Part shown: in pieces, positions 1-7,190 of the stretch | How the letters are laid out: each line of letters starts with the position of its first letter | Numbering within the stretch: position 1 is the first letter of the stretch | Origin: UBA7236 sp964638865 | GTDB taxonomy: Bacteria; Bacteroidota; Bacteroidia; Chitinophagales; BACL12 | Reading direction: 5' to 3' | DNA length: 22,722 nucleotides | NCBI GenBank assembly: GCA_964638865.1 | Contig: CAZXBG010000053.1 | Coordinates: 1-22,722, forward strand | Notes under the pieces: model-generated | What the model was told of the DNA's origin: nothing | Databases searched by the model: none | What the model saw: only the letters and a program-made list of their open reading frames with translations | Program-made: the position numbers and the translations under genes

Positions 1-2
1 CG

Positions 3-689
3 ACAATATTAATTTCAATAGGACTTTTGGGCTGCAATGAACAGACTAAAACAACAGATCCAAAAACAACAGCAACCGAAATTCCAGGACAGACAACTTC
101 TTTGACGCAAACAGACATCATAGAACTTGATAGTGTAAATATTAACTTCCAGTTCCGAGGCAACTGTTACGCTTACAGTAGTAAAAAAAACGCACAAGAA
201 TCCAAAGGTGAATCTCATTCAGACAACTTGCCAAAAATGATTGACAAATCTTTTCCAAGAAGTGGATTTTATTTAGTCATCAATCAAAATGAACTTTCAA
301 AAATTGATAGTGCAGTTTTAGGTTGCAAACTATATCTGGTAAACACGTCGGATTCATTGATAAATTTAAAAGCAAGTGATAGCCGACTTTATATTGTTGC
401 AGAAGCCTTAAACGAAAAGAACGAATGGATACCAATTTCTTATCTTCTATCGAGTGTCTGTGGTAATAGTAATCATACCGTTAAGTTAGATAAAGACGAG
501 TATTGGAGTTTTGACATACCAGTTTTTAAAGGGACAATAAAAACTAAACTACGTTACACCTTGGCCATTGACAAAGACAAAAAAATTAGTTCAAACGAAA
601 TAGTTGCTTTTATTAACGAAGGTCAGCTGGATAGTGAAAACAAACAACCACACAGAAGCCGCAACTTAATGGACCCTTTTGCAAAATAG
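3..689 (+). CDS. Putative lipoprotein, 5' end outside window
   Basis: The reading frame is open to the left edge of the window, so the true start lies outside. The first visible residues are hydrophobic and end in a lipobox Leu-Leu-Gly-Cys, with the Cys codon at 33-35. This marks a type II signal peptide, and the mature protein is probably a membrane-anchored lipoprotein starting at that Cys. A Thr/Gln-rich linker follows, then a domain of about 180 residues with alternating polar and hydrophobic stretches that looks beta-rich. No catalytic motif is recognisable and I cannot assign a family. The gene ends about 90 bp before nfeD and is probably a separate unit. A TTG at position 27 could be mistaken for the start, but it lies inside the signal peptide. 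Confidence 0.75.
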   Translation, partial: TILISIGLLGCNEQTKTTDPKTTATEIPGQTTSLTQTDIIELDSVNINFQFRGNCYAYSSKKNAQESKGESHSDNLPKMIDKSFPRSGFYLVINQNELSKIDSAVLGCKLYLVNTSDSLINLKASDSRLYIVAEALNEKNEWIPISYLLSSVCGNSNHTVKLDKDEYWSFDIPVFKGTIKTKLRYTLAIDKDKKISSNEIVAFINEGQLDSENKQPHRSRNLMDPFAK

Positions 690-781
690 AAAAAAGTTCA
701 TAAAGCTTTGGGTGGCTTAAATGTTTAAGCCAGGAACAATATTCCCTCGTTATTTAATACCTTTGCACCATATTTCAGCCT

Positions 782-1255
782 ATGCCTTTGCTTCTGATCA
801 TTACTATAATTGCCGTTGGTATACTTTTTATTTTCGTGGAATTCTTTTTTATACCTGGCTTTTCTGTTTTTTCGATTTTAGGAGGCATTGTTGCCGGAAT
901 TGGACTCTACATGGCGTATAACCAATATGGATCTGCTGCAGGAAACTGGATGCTAACAGGTTCCATACTCGCAACAGGCGGAATTATTTATTGGGGATAT
1001 AAACGCACACAATCAAAAAATTGGGCTTTAAAAACGGAAATTACGGGAAAAGTTAACAATGAAAATCTCTCAAATTTCAATATTGGCGATCATGGAAAAA
1101 CATTAACCAACCTTCGTCCCGAAGGAAAGGCTATATTTGCAAACGATGAAAGAGTGACGGTATATTCTTTGGCAGATTTTATTGAAAAGAATACTGCTAT
1201 CGAAATCGTAAAAAAAGAACACAACAAAATTTTTGTAAAACCTATAAATAACTAA
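782..1255 (+). CDS. NfeD-family membrane protein
   Basis: This 157-residue protein has the short NfeD layout. Hydrophobic segments lie at about residues 2-20, 24-45 and 55-72, followed by a soluble C-terminal domain of about 80 residues consistent with the NfeD OB-fold (Thr-Gly-Lys-Val start, then a Gly-x-x-Gly-Lys-Thr-x-Thr-x-Leu-Arg-Pro-x-Gly-Lys-Ala segment typical of the family). Short NfeD proteins pair with flotillin-like SPFH proteins and are thought to help organise membrane microdomains. Here the partner gene follows after only 2 bp, so the two are almost certainly co-translated. No good Shine-Dalgarno precedes the ATG, as is usual in Bacteroidota. The start at 782 is preferred because it begins directly with the first membrane segment. 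Confidence 0.88.
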   Translation: MPLLLIITIIAVGILFIFVEFFFIPGFSVFSILGGIVAGIGLYMAYNQYGSAAGNWMLTGSILATGGIIYWGYKRTQSKNWALKTEITGKVNNENLSNFNIGDHGKTLTNLRPEGKAIFANDERVTVYSLADFIEKNTAIEIVKKEHNKIFVKPINN

Positions 1256-1257
1256 AA

Positions 1258-2244
1258 ATGGATTCTAATCAAGCTGTATTAATACTGGTAATTGTTGTCG
1301 GACTGGCGGTATTAATTTTCTTTCTGATATTTATGCGACTGTTCGGATTGTGGCTCTCTGCCCAGCTTGCAGGCGTTCGCATTTCATTATTACAAATGAT
1401 ATTAATGCGTTGGCGCCGGGTTGATCCGCGTGCCATCGTGGACAATATGGTTACTGCACATAAGGCAGGTATTCCATTAACACGCGATCAGTTAGAGGCG
1501 CACTTTTTAGCCGGTGGAAATATTAAACGCGTAGTAAATGCATTGGTGAGTGCCGATAAAGCGAATATTCCCCTCGATTTTAAAGCGGCAACTGCTATTG
1601 ACCTTGCGGGTAGAGACGTGTTTGAAGCAGTGCAATTGAGTGTTAATCCTAAAGTAATTGAATCGCCACCGGTGACAGCAGTTGCTAAAAACGGTATTCA
1701 ATTGATAGCAAGAGTAAAAGTTACCGTTCGTGCAAACATCCAAAAATTAGTGGGTGGAGCAGGAGAGGAGACCATTTTAGCTCGTGTGGGGGAAGGTATT
1801 GTAACCACCATCGGTTCATCTGAAAACCACAAAGCAGTAATGGAAAATCCGGACAATATCTCTAAAACGGTATTGGCGAAAGGATTAGACAGCGGAACTG
1901 CCTTTGAGATTTTATCCATTGATATTGCAGACATCGACATTGGAAAAAACATCGGTGCCGAACTGCAAATGGATCAGGCAAATGCCGATAAAAACATTGC
2001 GCAGGCAAAAGCCGAAGAGCGTCGTGCCATGGCAGTTGCCCTCGAGCAAGAAATGAAAGCAAAGGCCCAGGAGGCCCGTGCCAAAGTAATAGAAGCAGAA
2101 GCTGAAATACCCCGCGCCATCGCTGAAGCCTTCAGAAGTGGCAATTTGGGCATCATGGACTACTACAAACTCCGAAACCTGCAAGCCGACACCGAAATGC
2201 GCGACAGCCTAAGCAAAGGTCAAATCAAAAAAGACGAGAAATAG
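1258..2244 (+). CDS. floA: Flotillin-like protein FloA (SPFH family)
   Basis: The 328 residues match the usual FloA length of about 330. A single membrane segment lies at residues 5-28, followed by the FloA-specific stretch (Arg-Ile-Ser-Leu near 42, Met-Arg-Trp-Arg-Arg-Val-Asp-Pro near 50-57), the SPFH domain, and an Ala/Glu/Lys-rich coiled coil from about 230 that includes Glu-Ala-Glu-Ala-Glu-Ile-Pro. FloA oligomerises in the inner membrane and scaffolds functional microdomains. It is translationally coupled to nfeD upstream. A strong intrinsic terminator follows at 2273-2311, so nfeD-floA forms its own unit. The sequence is intact and unremarkable, which supports reading this end of the window as core chromosome. 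Confidence 0.95.
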   Translation: MDSNQAVLILVIVVGLAVLIFFLIFMRLFGLWLSAQLAGVRISLLQMILMRWRRVDPRAIVDNMVTAHKAGIPLTRDQLEAHFLAGGNIKRVVNALVSADKANIPLDFKAATAIDLAGRDVFEAVQLSVNPKVIESPPVTAVAKNGIQLIARVKVTVRANIQKLVGGAGEETILARVGEGIVTTIGSSENHKAVMENPDNISKTVLAKGLDSGTAFEILSIDIADIDIGKNIGAELQMDQANADKNIAQAKAEERRAMAVALEQEMKAKAQEARAKVIEAEAEIPRAIAEAFRSGNLGIMDYYKLRNLQADTEMRDSLSKGQIKKDEK

Positions 2245-2272
2245 AAATAATTCCAAACAAACAATGCATAAC

Positions 2273-2311
2273 AAACCTCCGGAATTAACTTTTCGGAGGT
2301 TTTGTTTTTTT
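2273..2311 (+). terminator. Intrinsic terminator after floA
   Basis: An inverted repeat AAACCTCCG (2273-2281) / CGGAGGTTT (2294-2302) with a 12-base loop is followed by a T-rich run with a single G. It lies 28 bp past the floA stop codon and separates floA from the tRNA gene. Confidence 0.85.
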
Positions 2312-2335
2312 TATTGCTATTTTTGCGCAATAATT

Positions 2336-2409
2336 GGCCCCGTAGCTCAACTGAATAGAGTATCTGACTACGGATCAGAAGGTTACAGGTTTGAATCCTG
2401 TCGGGGTCA
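2336..2409 (+). tRNA. tRNA-Arg (anticodon ACG)
   Basis: A 74-base cloverleaf can be drawn. The acceptor stem is GGCCCCG (2336-2342) with CGGGGTC (2402-2408) and one G-T pair, with discriminator A at 2409. The anticodon stem TCTGA/TCAGA encloses the loop CTACGGA, giving anticodon ACG. The T arm is ACAGG/CCTGT around TTTGAAT. CCA is not encoded and must be added after transcription. A terminator follows 13 bp downstream. Transfer RNA genes are common integration sites, and everything from here to about 21 kb looks accessory. Confidence 0.95.
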
Positions 2410-2422
2410 CTACTAAGAGTAT

Positions 2423-2456
2423 GCTCTCAGCGAATTTTAAAGCTGGGAGCTTTTTT
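2423..2456 (+). terminator. Intrinsic terminator after tRNA-Arg
   Basis: The stem GCTCTCAGC (2423-2431) pairs with GCTGGGAGC (2442-2450), with one G-T wobble and a 10-base AT-rich loop. Six Ts follow directly. Confidence 0.85.
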
Positions 2457-2478
2457 ATTTGCAAACAATTTGCAAACA
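2457..2478. repeat. Tandem 11-bp direct repeat beside tRNA terminator
   Basis: Two perfect adjacent copies of ATTTGCAAACA start in the tail of the tRNA terminator, and a partial third ATTTGCATAC follows at about 2489. Short direct repeats just downstream of a tRNA can be recombinase arm sites or part of an attachment site, but no integrase gene is visible in the window. The function is unknown. Confidence 0.5.
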
Positions 2479-2561
2479 AAGCTCATTAAATTTGCATACT
2501 TATAGCCTCTTGCTAGTGAATAATTAAATTTATACCTATATATTTCGTTCCCGGGCTAATC

Positions 2562-2661
2562 TGGAAATTCCGGCCAAACAGACCCCACCTGACCGTTTGA
2601 AACTGACCCCCCTTCTGCGGACCAAAGTGACCCCACTTCTGCGGAGCAAACTGACCCCTCT
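2562..2661. repeat. IS21 left end with repeated transposase-binding motifs
   Basis: After the outer TGGAAATTCCGGCC come four iterated segments ending in ACAGACCCC, AACTGACCCC, AAGTGACCCC and AACTGACCCC, spaced by CTTCTGCGGA-like linkers (2610-2647). This is the multi-repeat end layout of IS21. Confidence 0.85.
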
Positions 2662-2750
2662 CTTTTTGATTTGAACATACTGTTTTTTGCATGTTGATTT
2701 TTCCGGGTTTCTGAATCGTAATATCCCGATTCTGTAAACTTAAATAAATC

Positions 2751-4292
2751 ATGGCGAATAAAACAATCAGTATGAGTAAAGTGCGTCAAATCATGAAATT
2801 ATATTCCCAGCACATGGGAAAAAAGAAAATAGCCTTGCGGCTGGGTGTCTCGAAAAATACGGTAAAGCAGTATGTCGAAACATATATTAAATTAAAAACT
2901 CCATGGGATGAATTAGCAAAGCTCACCGACTTTGAACTGAATAAAATATTCCATCCGCCGGAAGTGGTGCCCCTCAGTGATAAATTAAAACAGGTTATTG
3001 ATTTTTTTCCATTAATGGAAAAACAATTACGCAAACGCGGAATGACAGTTGCACTGCAGTACAGAAGATTTAAAACCGACCATCCGGATACGTATAAGGA
3101 AACAGCTTTTTATACTTATTACCACCAGTGGCGCAAGCGTGTTAATCCGAGCATGCATATCGAACATAAGACCGGTGATAAAATGTATGTGGATTTTGCA
3201 GGTGGAACGTTTCCTTATGTTGAACCTGATACCGGTGAGGTAAAAGAAGCGCAGGTTTTTGTAGCCATTCTGGGATGGAGCCAGTTCGCTTATGTGGAAG
3301 CCATGCGTAATCAAACTGCTGAAGAATTTATCGCCGGATGCGAAAATGCACTGCATTATTTTAAAGGTGTTCCCCTGGCGATGGTGCCTGATAATTTAAA
3401 ATCGGCCGTATTTAAATCCAATAAATATGAACCTGCATTAAATGAAAATTTTAAATGTTTTGCCGATCATTATGGATTTACCATATTACCGGCACGACCC
3501 CGCAGACCGAAGGATAAACCGCATGTTGAAAACATGGTGAAGATCGTGTATCAGAATATTTATACCAGGCTTCCTGAAAAAGAAATACTATCTCTCCCGG
3601 AATTAAATACAGCCATTTTATATCATCTCATTTCTTTGAATGATGGGATATTGACCGAACGGGATTACTCACGGAAAGATCAGTGGATATTAGAACAAAA
3701 TGCATTGTATCCGCTGCCGGAAACAAGGTATGAAATGCGAAAAATAAAACAGGTCACGGTAATGAAAAATGGTCATGTCTCCCTTACCGAGGACCATCAT
3801 TATTACAGCGTACCGTTTGAACTGATCGGCAGAAAATTAAAAATGCAATACTCAAGGTCAGTAGTTGAGATATACCTGCAATACGAGCTTATAGCCACGC
3901 ACGAGCGATTGCGCAGTCCGGGCAACTATACCACCAATCCTGAACACCTATCGCCTGAGCACAGGTATCTGACCGAATGGAGCCCATCCTTTTTTTTAGA
4001 AAAAGCAAAACTTATTGATCCGGTGGTAGAGCATTATATCGGAGAGGTATTAGCAAAAAGACAGCATGTTGAACAGTCCTATAAATCATGTCAGGGAATT
4101 TTATCTTTTGCAAAACGGGTTGGCCATGCACGATTAATTAATGCCTGCAGACGTGCCAATGAAATAGGTTATTACAATTACCGGATCATTGAGGATATAT
4201 TAAAAAAGAACATGGATAATTATGACAATGATCCTTTACCGGATACAATGCCAGAACATGAAAATATCAGGGGCAAAAATTATTATCAATAA
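2751..4292 (+). CDS. istA: IS21-family transposase IstA
   Basis: This 513-residue protein has the full IS21 IstA length and order. An N-terminal helix-turn-helix lies at about residues 8-45, and the DDE integrase core has Asp148 (Val-Asp-Phe-Ala-Gly-Gly), Asp214 (Pro-Asp-Asn-Leu-Lys-Ser) and Glu260 (Lys-Pro-His-Val-Glu). All three catalytic residues are present and there is no frameshift, so the enzyme is probably active. IstA binds the element ends and performs strand transfer, with target choice helped by IstB. The ATG at 2751 begins a typical Met-Ala-Asn-Lys start, also seen in the neighbouring IstA remnant. istB follows after 38 bp. Confidence 0.96.
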   Translation: MANKTISMSKVRQIMKLYSQHMGKKKIALRLGVSKNTVKQYVETYIKLKTPWDELAKLTDFELNKIFHPPEVVPLSDKLKQVIDFFPLMEKQLRKRGMTVALQYRRFKTDHPDTYKETAFYTYYHQWRKRVNPSMHIEHKTGDKMYVDFAGGTFPYVEPDTGEVKEAQVFVAILGWSQFAYVEAMRNQTAEEFIAGCENALHYFKGVPLAMVPDNLKSAVFKSNKYEPALNENFKCFADHYGFTILPARPRRPKDKPHVENMVKIVYQNIYTRLPEKEILSLPELNTAILYHLISLNDGILTERDYSRKDQWILEQNALYPLPETRYEMRKIKQVTVMKNGHVSLTEDHHYYSVPFELIGRKLKMQYSRSVVEIYLQYELIATHERLRSPGNYTTNPEHLSPEHRYLTEWSPSFFLEKAKLIDPVVEHYIGEVLAKRQHVEQSYKSCQGILSFAKRVGHARLINACRRANEIGYYNYRIIEDILKKNMDNYDNDPLPDTMPEHENIRGKNYYQ

Positions 4293-4330
4293 ATAAACAA
4301 TTATTAATTAAAAATTAAAAACAAAAAATT

Positions 4331-5083
4331 ATGAAAGAAATGCTAAACAAAATGAAGCAAATGAAATTGCTTGGAATGGCCCGTGCCTTTCAGTTGACAA
4401 TGGAATCCGAAAAAAACGAAAAGTTTACACCTGACGAAATGGTGGCCCATCTGATCAACTCTGAATGGGACGACAGATATAATCGCAAGCTGGATAGAAA
4501 AATAAAGGATGCCCGCTTCAGGTATAAAGCCAGTATAGAACAAATTGCTTTTGATGATAATCGTGTAGATAAAAATCAAATACACCGCTTAGCCGATTGT
4601 GAGTTTATAAAACGACATGAAAATATTATCATCACCGGCAGCACCGGTATCGGAAAAAGTTTTTTAGCTTCAGCAATCGGACATGAAGCATGTTCATTAG
4701 GTTATCGTGTTCTGTATCAGCACAGCACAAAACTTTTTGCTCGTATGAAGATCGCAAAAGCAGATGGATCTTATTTAAAGGAACTTTCCAAAATGGAAAA
4801 ACAACAATTATTATTAATAGATGATTTTGGAATACAACCACTGGATGCCCAGAGCCGTTCCGCATTAATGGAAATTATTGAAGACAGGCATGGAAAATCT
4901 TCTGTTATTATAACTTCACAGGTTCCTGTAAGCAAATGGCACGATATAATAGGTGAACAAACTATTGCAGATGCAATATTAGATCGTATCGTTCATGATG
5001 CACACAGAATCGAAATGAAAGGCGAATCATTAAGGAAAAAACGACACCTTGAAACAGATGATAAATTTGAAATAACAAATTAA
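4331..5083 (+). CDS. istB: IS21-family ATPase IstB
   Basis: This 250-residue DnaC-like AAA+ ATPase helps IstA select target DNA. Walker A is Gly-Ser-Thr-Gly-Ile-Gly-Lys-Ser (about 103-110) and Walker B is Leu-Leu-Leu-Ile-Asp-Asp-Phe-Gly (about 160-167), with the usual IstB sensor stretch Val-Ile-Ile-Thr-Ser-Gln-Val-Pro further on. The N-terminal helical part (Met-Lys-x-Leu-x-Leu-x-Gly-Met-Ala) is typical of the family. The gene is intact, follows istA, and ends about 70 bp before the right end repeats. Confidence 0.96.
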   Translation: MKEMLNKMKQMKLLGMARAFQLTMESEKNEKFTPDEMVAHLINSEWDDRYNRKLDRKIKDARFRYKASIEQIAFDDNRVDKNQIHRLADCEFIKRHENIIITGSTGIGKSFLASAIGHEACSLGYRVLYQHSTKLFARMKIAKADGSYLKELSKMEKQQLLLIDDFGIQPLDAQSRSALMEIIEDRHGKSSVIITSQVPVSKWHDIIGEQTIADAILDRIVHDAHRIEMKGESLRKKRHLETDDKFEITN

Positions 5084-5150
5084 AATTAACTTAGCCAAAT
5101 ATTGCTAAAAAACAGCTATTAATAAATCAAAAAGTGAAAGTCAAAACACA

Positions 5151-5199
5151 GGGGTCAGTTTGCAGCGCAGAAGTGGGGTCTGTTTGAGCGGAATTTCCA
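5151..5199. repeat. IS21 right end (inverted repeat)
   Basis: Read on the minus strand from 5199, this carries TGGAAATTCCG, CAAACAGACCCCACTTCTGCG and CAAACTGACCCC. It matches the left end almost base for base over two binding units. It reads into the truncated transposase gene on the minus strand and supplies that gene's artificial C-terminus. Confidence 0.85.
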
Positions 5200-5918
5200 A
5201 ATGACATCATCAGATCGGTAAATTCAGGATCATAGCGGTTAGCTTTTTTTACACCACTTTTCAGATTGTCGAGCCTGATGTTGAGAGGAACACCGCCAAA
5301 AAAATAAAGTGCATGGTTAAGTCCGGCGATAAAAGCTTCCTGCTGCTGGGTATGCATGGCCTCCACATAAGTATATCCGCTATATGGCAGCGTGCATACC
5401 AATACCTGGCAATCGATCTGCTCACCGGTTAGCTGATCGATATAATGCAGGATATCTCCTGCATAATCAACCTGCATAAACTCCGCGGGTTTATGCTCAA
5501 AATGAGCAGTAGCCTGCTGGATGTTTTTATACTTACCGAAGTGATAACAAAACTGTGTATAGCTATATCCGGCAGGGTTTTCCTTTTTATACTCCTGCCA
5601 CAACAACAACCGCGTGACCCCCGTCCGGCTTAACTCTTTATCCATATACTCAAACTGAACTTCAATGTCCCGTTTGCGGCCTGCCACAGGTGGCTGAACA
5701 TCTTGCCGGCTTTGTGCAATAAGCGCCTGTAATGCTGTTTCTGAAAGATCAATTGCCTGCGCAACTTCGTATCCGGATAAATCCAGAATATGAAAATACT
5801 CTAAGATAGTACTTCGGGAAAAGCCTGTAGTTCGGGCAATACTTCTATTGCTTTCGCCCTGTTGCTTACGTCGGAATATTTCTCGGATCTGATGCATATT
5901 TTTGGGTTTGTTTGCCAT
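5200..5918 (-). pseudogene. Truncated IS21 transposase IstA
   Basis: Residues 1-239 align in layout with IstA: an N-terminal helix-turn-helix (about 8-45), first catalytic Asp151 (Gln-Val-Asp-Tyr-Ala-Gly-Asp) and second Asp217 (Arg-Leu-Asp-Asn-Leu-Lys-Ser-Gly). The catalytic Glu region is missing. The frame stays open for 24 more codons (to 5127), but these are read from the right end of the intact IS, including the repeated Gln-Thr-Asp-Pro encoded by the binding motifs. The protein cannot be an active transposase, though it might still bind the old element's end repeats. It differs from the intact IstA throughout, so the two elements are not recent copies of each other. Confidence 0.9.
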
Positions 5919-5957
5919 AATCCTGAGATTACAGCTTTTACATCATTACCCAAAAAA

Positions 5958-6051
5958 GGTGGTACAGTTCAAACCGAAATTGGTGGTACAGTTCAAACCG
6001 AAATCACTGGTATAGTTGAAACCGAAATGGTGGTACAGTTGGGGCCGGAAT
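5958..6051. repeat. Four tandem ~23-bp transposase-binding repeats
   Basis: Copies lie at 5958-5980 and 5982-6004 (identical, GGTGGTACAGTTCAAACCGAA then AT), 6006-6028 (three changes near the start and middle) and 6029-6051 (outermost, GTACAGTTGGGGCCGGAAT). They lie between the transposase start and the outer tip of the older IS21 remnant, where IS21 elements carry binding sites. Confidence 0.85.
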
Positions 6052-6082
6052 ATTCAATATGGATAAAATTAAAAAATAGTAA

Positions 6083-6412
6083 AAATCCACGAATTGTTTT
6101 TGTGCTGAGCAAACACCTGATGGCATCCACGCTTTAGATATTGACCAGTGCAAAAATTTGTTGCATACTTCCAGTGCTTTAGATATTAGTGCAGAAAGGC
6201 AAGGAATCATTTTTGAAAAAGAACTGCAACATTTTGAAGCATTGCATCCTGATTTTATACAAGTAGTTGCAAATCGTTCCGATGAATTGGTAAATGCTCA
6301 TACCCGTTTTGCCAAATACATTGGTGTTAAAAGATTTGAAGCAGTTACACCAGTTTTGCCTCCTGATATTTTAGGGGTATATGTATTAATTCCAAATCCT
6401 AAAATCAATTAA
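6083..6412 (+). pseudogene. C-terminal fragment of a SNF2-type helicase (DISARM DrmD-like)
   Basis: The frame is open from 6083, just inside the older IS end at 6055, and has no ATG near its beginning, so this is a 3' remnant. The last ~70 residues are a helical stretch followed by a Pro-Val-Leu-Pro-Pro-Asp-Ile-Leu-Gly-Val-Tyr-Val-Leu-Ile-Pro ending. I recognise this ending from the C-termini of large SNF2/RapA-type helicases that sit next to Eco57I-like methylases. All ATPase motifs are missing. The downstream methylase supports the reading as a helicase-methylase defence locus such as DISARM class 1 (drmD-drmMI). The subfamily is inference. Confidence 0.6.
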
Positions 6413-6452
6413 AAATTACGAATGTATAAATCAATTTTTTAGTGAAGCAAGA

Positions 6453-6561
6453 TTGTCACAAATTTCGACAAGATTTGTGACAAAATATCGTAACAAATAG
6501 TTGCTAAATATGTTACAATTAAAAAATTGACCTGTCACAAATATTTACTAAATTTGTGACA
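6453..6561. promoter_or_regulatory. Three operator palindromes upstream of the AbiE-like pair
   Basis: Site 1 (6454-6482) and site 3 (6533-6561) are both TGTCACAAAT-9 bases-ATTTGTGACA, with perfect arms. Site 2 (6490-6516) is a variant, GTAACAAAT-9 bases-ATATGTTAC. Centres are about 35 and 44 bp apart. AbiEi-type antitoxins are known to autorepress by binding inverted repeats in their promoter, so these are the likely DUF6088 binding sites. Site 3 overlaps the predicted -7 element. Confidence 0.8.
6526..6556 (+). promoter_or_regulatory. Predicted Bacteroidota promoter of the AbiE-like pair
   Basis: A TAAATTTG at 6549-6556 matches the Bacteroidota -7 consensus TAnnTTTG. An ATTG at 6526-6529 lies 19 bases upstream in the -33 position. 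Transcription would start near 6563, about 19 bases before the ATG of the antitoxin gene. The -7 element is inside operator site 3, so antitoxin binding would block it. Confidence 0.55.
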
Positions 6562-6581
6562 TAATTTAGAATAATAAAAAG

Positions 6582-7190
6582 ATGCAAAGCATTGAAAAAC
6601 AAATAGAAAGGTCAATTAAAAGCAAACCAATGGGTTCATTGGTTTTGCCAGACGATTATTTGAGTTTTGGCTCGTCAGATGCCATACGAAAAGCTTTGGG
6701 TCGTTTGGAAGATAAAAAAGTAATTGTAAGGGTAGCACAAGGCATCTATGTTCGTCCGAAAGTGAGTAAACTCATAGGTCCATTGATTCCCACAGCCGAA
6801 GAAGTGGCAGAAGCCATAGCTAAACGAGATAGAATAAGAACCCTACCAACAGGAAGCTATGCCTTAAATGCTTTGGGCTTGAGTACACAAGTGCCAATGA
6901 ATATTGTATTACTAACCGATGGCTCACCAAGACTAATAAAAGTGGGCAAACGAACCATTAAGTTTAAAAAGACCACCCCAAAAAACCTGTTGGCAAAAGG
7001 TAAAATTAGCCGATTGGCTATTCAAGCATTAAAGGAAATAGGGAATGGTAAAGTAAGCGAAGAAGACGAAAATAAAATTGTAGAACTACTCAAGAAGGAA
7101 GACGAAAAAGACCTGAAACACGATATAACCTTAGCACCAGTATGGATTCAAAAAATAATGAAAAAAGCACAGAACAATGGCAAAAATTGA
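6582..7190 (+). CDS. DUF6088 family antitoxin (AbiEi-like)
   Basis: This 202-residue protein is the antitoxin half of a type IV AbiE-like pair. The N-terminal ~70 residues form a winged-helix region (Ala-Ile-Arg-Lys-Ala-Leu-x-Arg-Leu, then the wing Val-Arg-Val-Ala-Gln-Gly-Ile-Tyr-Val-Arg-Pro) typical of DUF6088/AbiEi DNA-binding domains. A C-terminal AbiEi-like domain follows. In this class the antitoxin does not sequester the toxin but counters it indirectly, and it represses its own promoter; three palindromes lie directly upstream. It overlaps the toxin gene by 14 bp, so the two are translationally coupled. No damage is visible. The pair may be a later insertion between the helicase and methylase genes. 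Confidence 0.88.
   Translation: MQSIEKQIERSIKSKPMGSLVLPDDYLSFGSSDAIRKALGRLEDKKVIVRVAQGIYVRPKVSKLIGPLIPTAEEVAEAIAKRDRIRTLPTGSYALNALGLSTQVPMNIVLLTDGSPRLIKVGKRTIKFKKTTPKNLLAKGKISRLAIQALKEIGNGKVSEEDENKIVELLKKEDEKDLKHDITLAPVWIQKIMKKAQNNGKN

Larger units (their letters stand above)
2562..5199 (+). mobile_element. Complete IS21-family insertion sequence (2638 bp)
   Basis: The element contains istA and istB in the standard order and is bounded by matching inverted ends. The left end starts TGGAAATTCCGGCCAAACAG and the right end, read inward, starts TGGAAATTCCGCTCAAACAG. Both then continue with CAAACTGACCCC-type motifs, the multiple transposase-binding repeats typical of IS21 elements. The flanks (AATC on the left, AATG on the right) do not form a perfect target duplication. 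The right flank is the coding part of another IS21 transposase, but the missing half of that gene is not on the left. A deletion or recombination at the left junction is therefore likely. Confidence 0.92.
5200..6055 (-). mobile_element. Remnant of a second IS21-family element (left part only)
   Basis: This fragment holds one end and the first ~239 codons of a different IS21 transposase, oriented opposite to the intact element. Its outer end at about 6055 (minus strand TGAATATTCCGGCCCC) resembles the intact element's TGGAAATTCCGGCC. The rest of istA and all of istB are missing, cut at the edge of the intact IS. Its outer end in turn cuts into the helicase remnant, so this element inserted first and the 2562-5199 element came later. 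Confidence 0.85.

Noticed and set aside
721..921. A 66-codon plus-strand frame starting at 721.
   Set aside because: It overlaps the NfeD start in another frame, is rich in Tyr/Phe/Cys from reading a membrane-coding stretch out of frame, and has no family signal.
1507..2184. Several minus-strand open frames opposite floA.
   Set aside because: They are antisense shadows of a well-supported gene, with low-complexity or Cys-rich translations.
2336..2409. The tRNA 3' end as an attachment site for an integrated element.
   Set aside because: No second copy of the tRNA 3' end and no integrase gene were found in the window.
5127..5199. The last 24 codons of the truncated IstA as real protein sequence.
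   Set aside because: They are read from the right end repeats of the intact IS and are an accident of insertion.
2556..5203. A target-site duplication around the intact IS21.
   Set aside because: The flanks AATC and AATG do not match over 4-8 bp, and the interrupted gene does not continue on the left.
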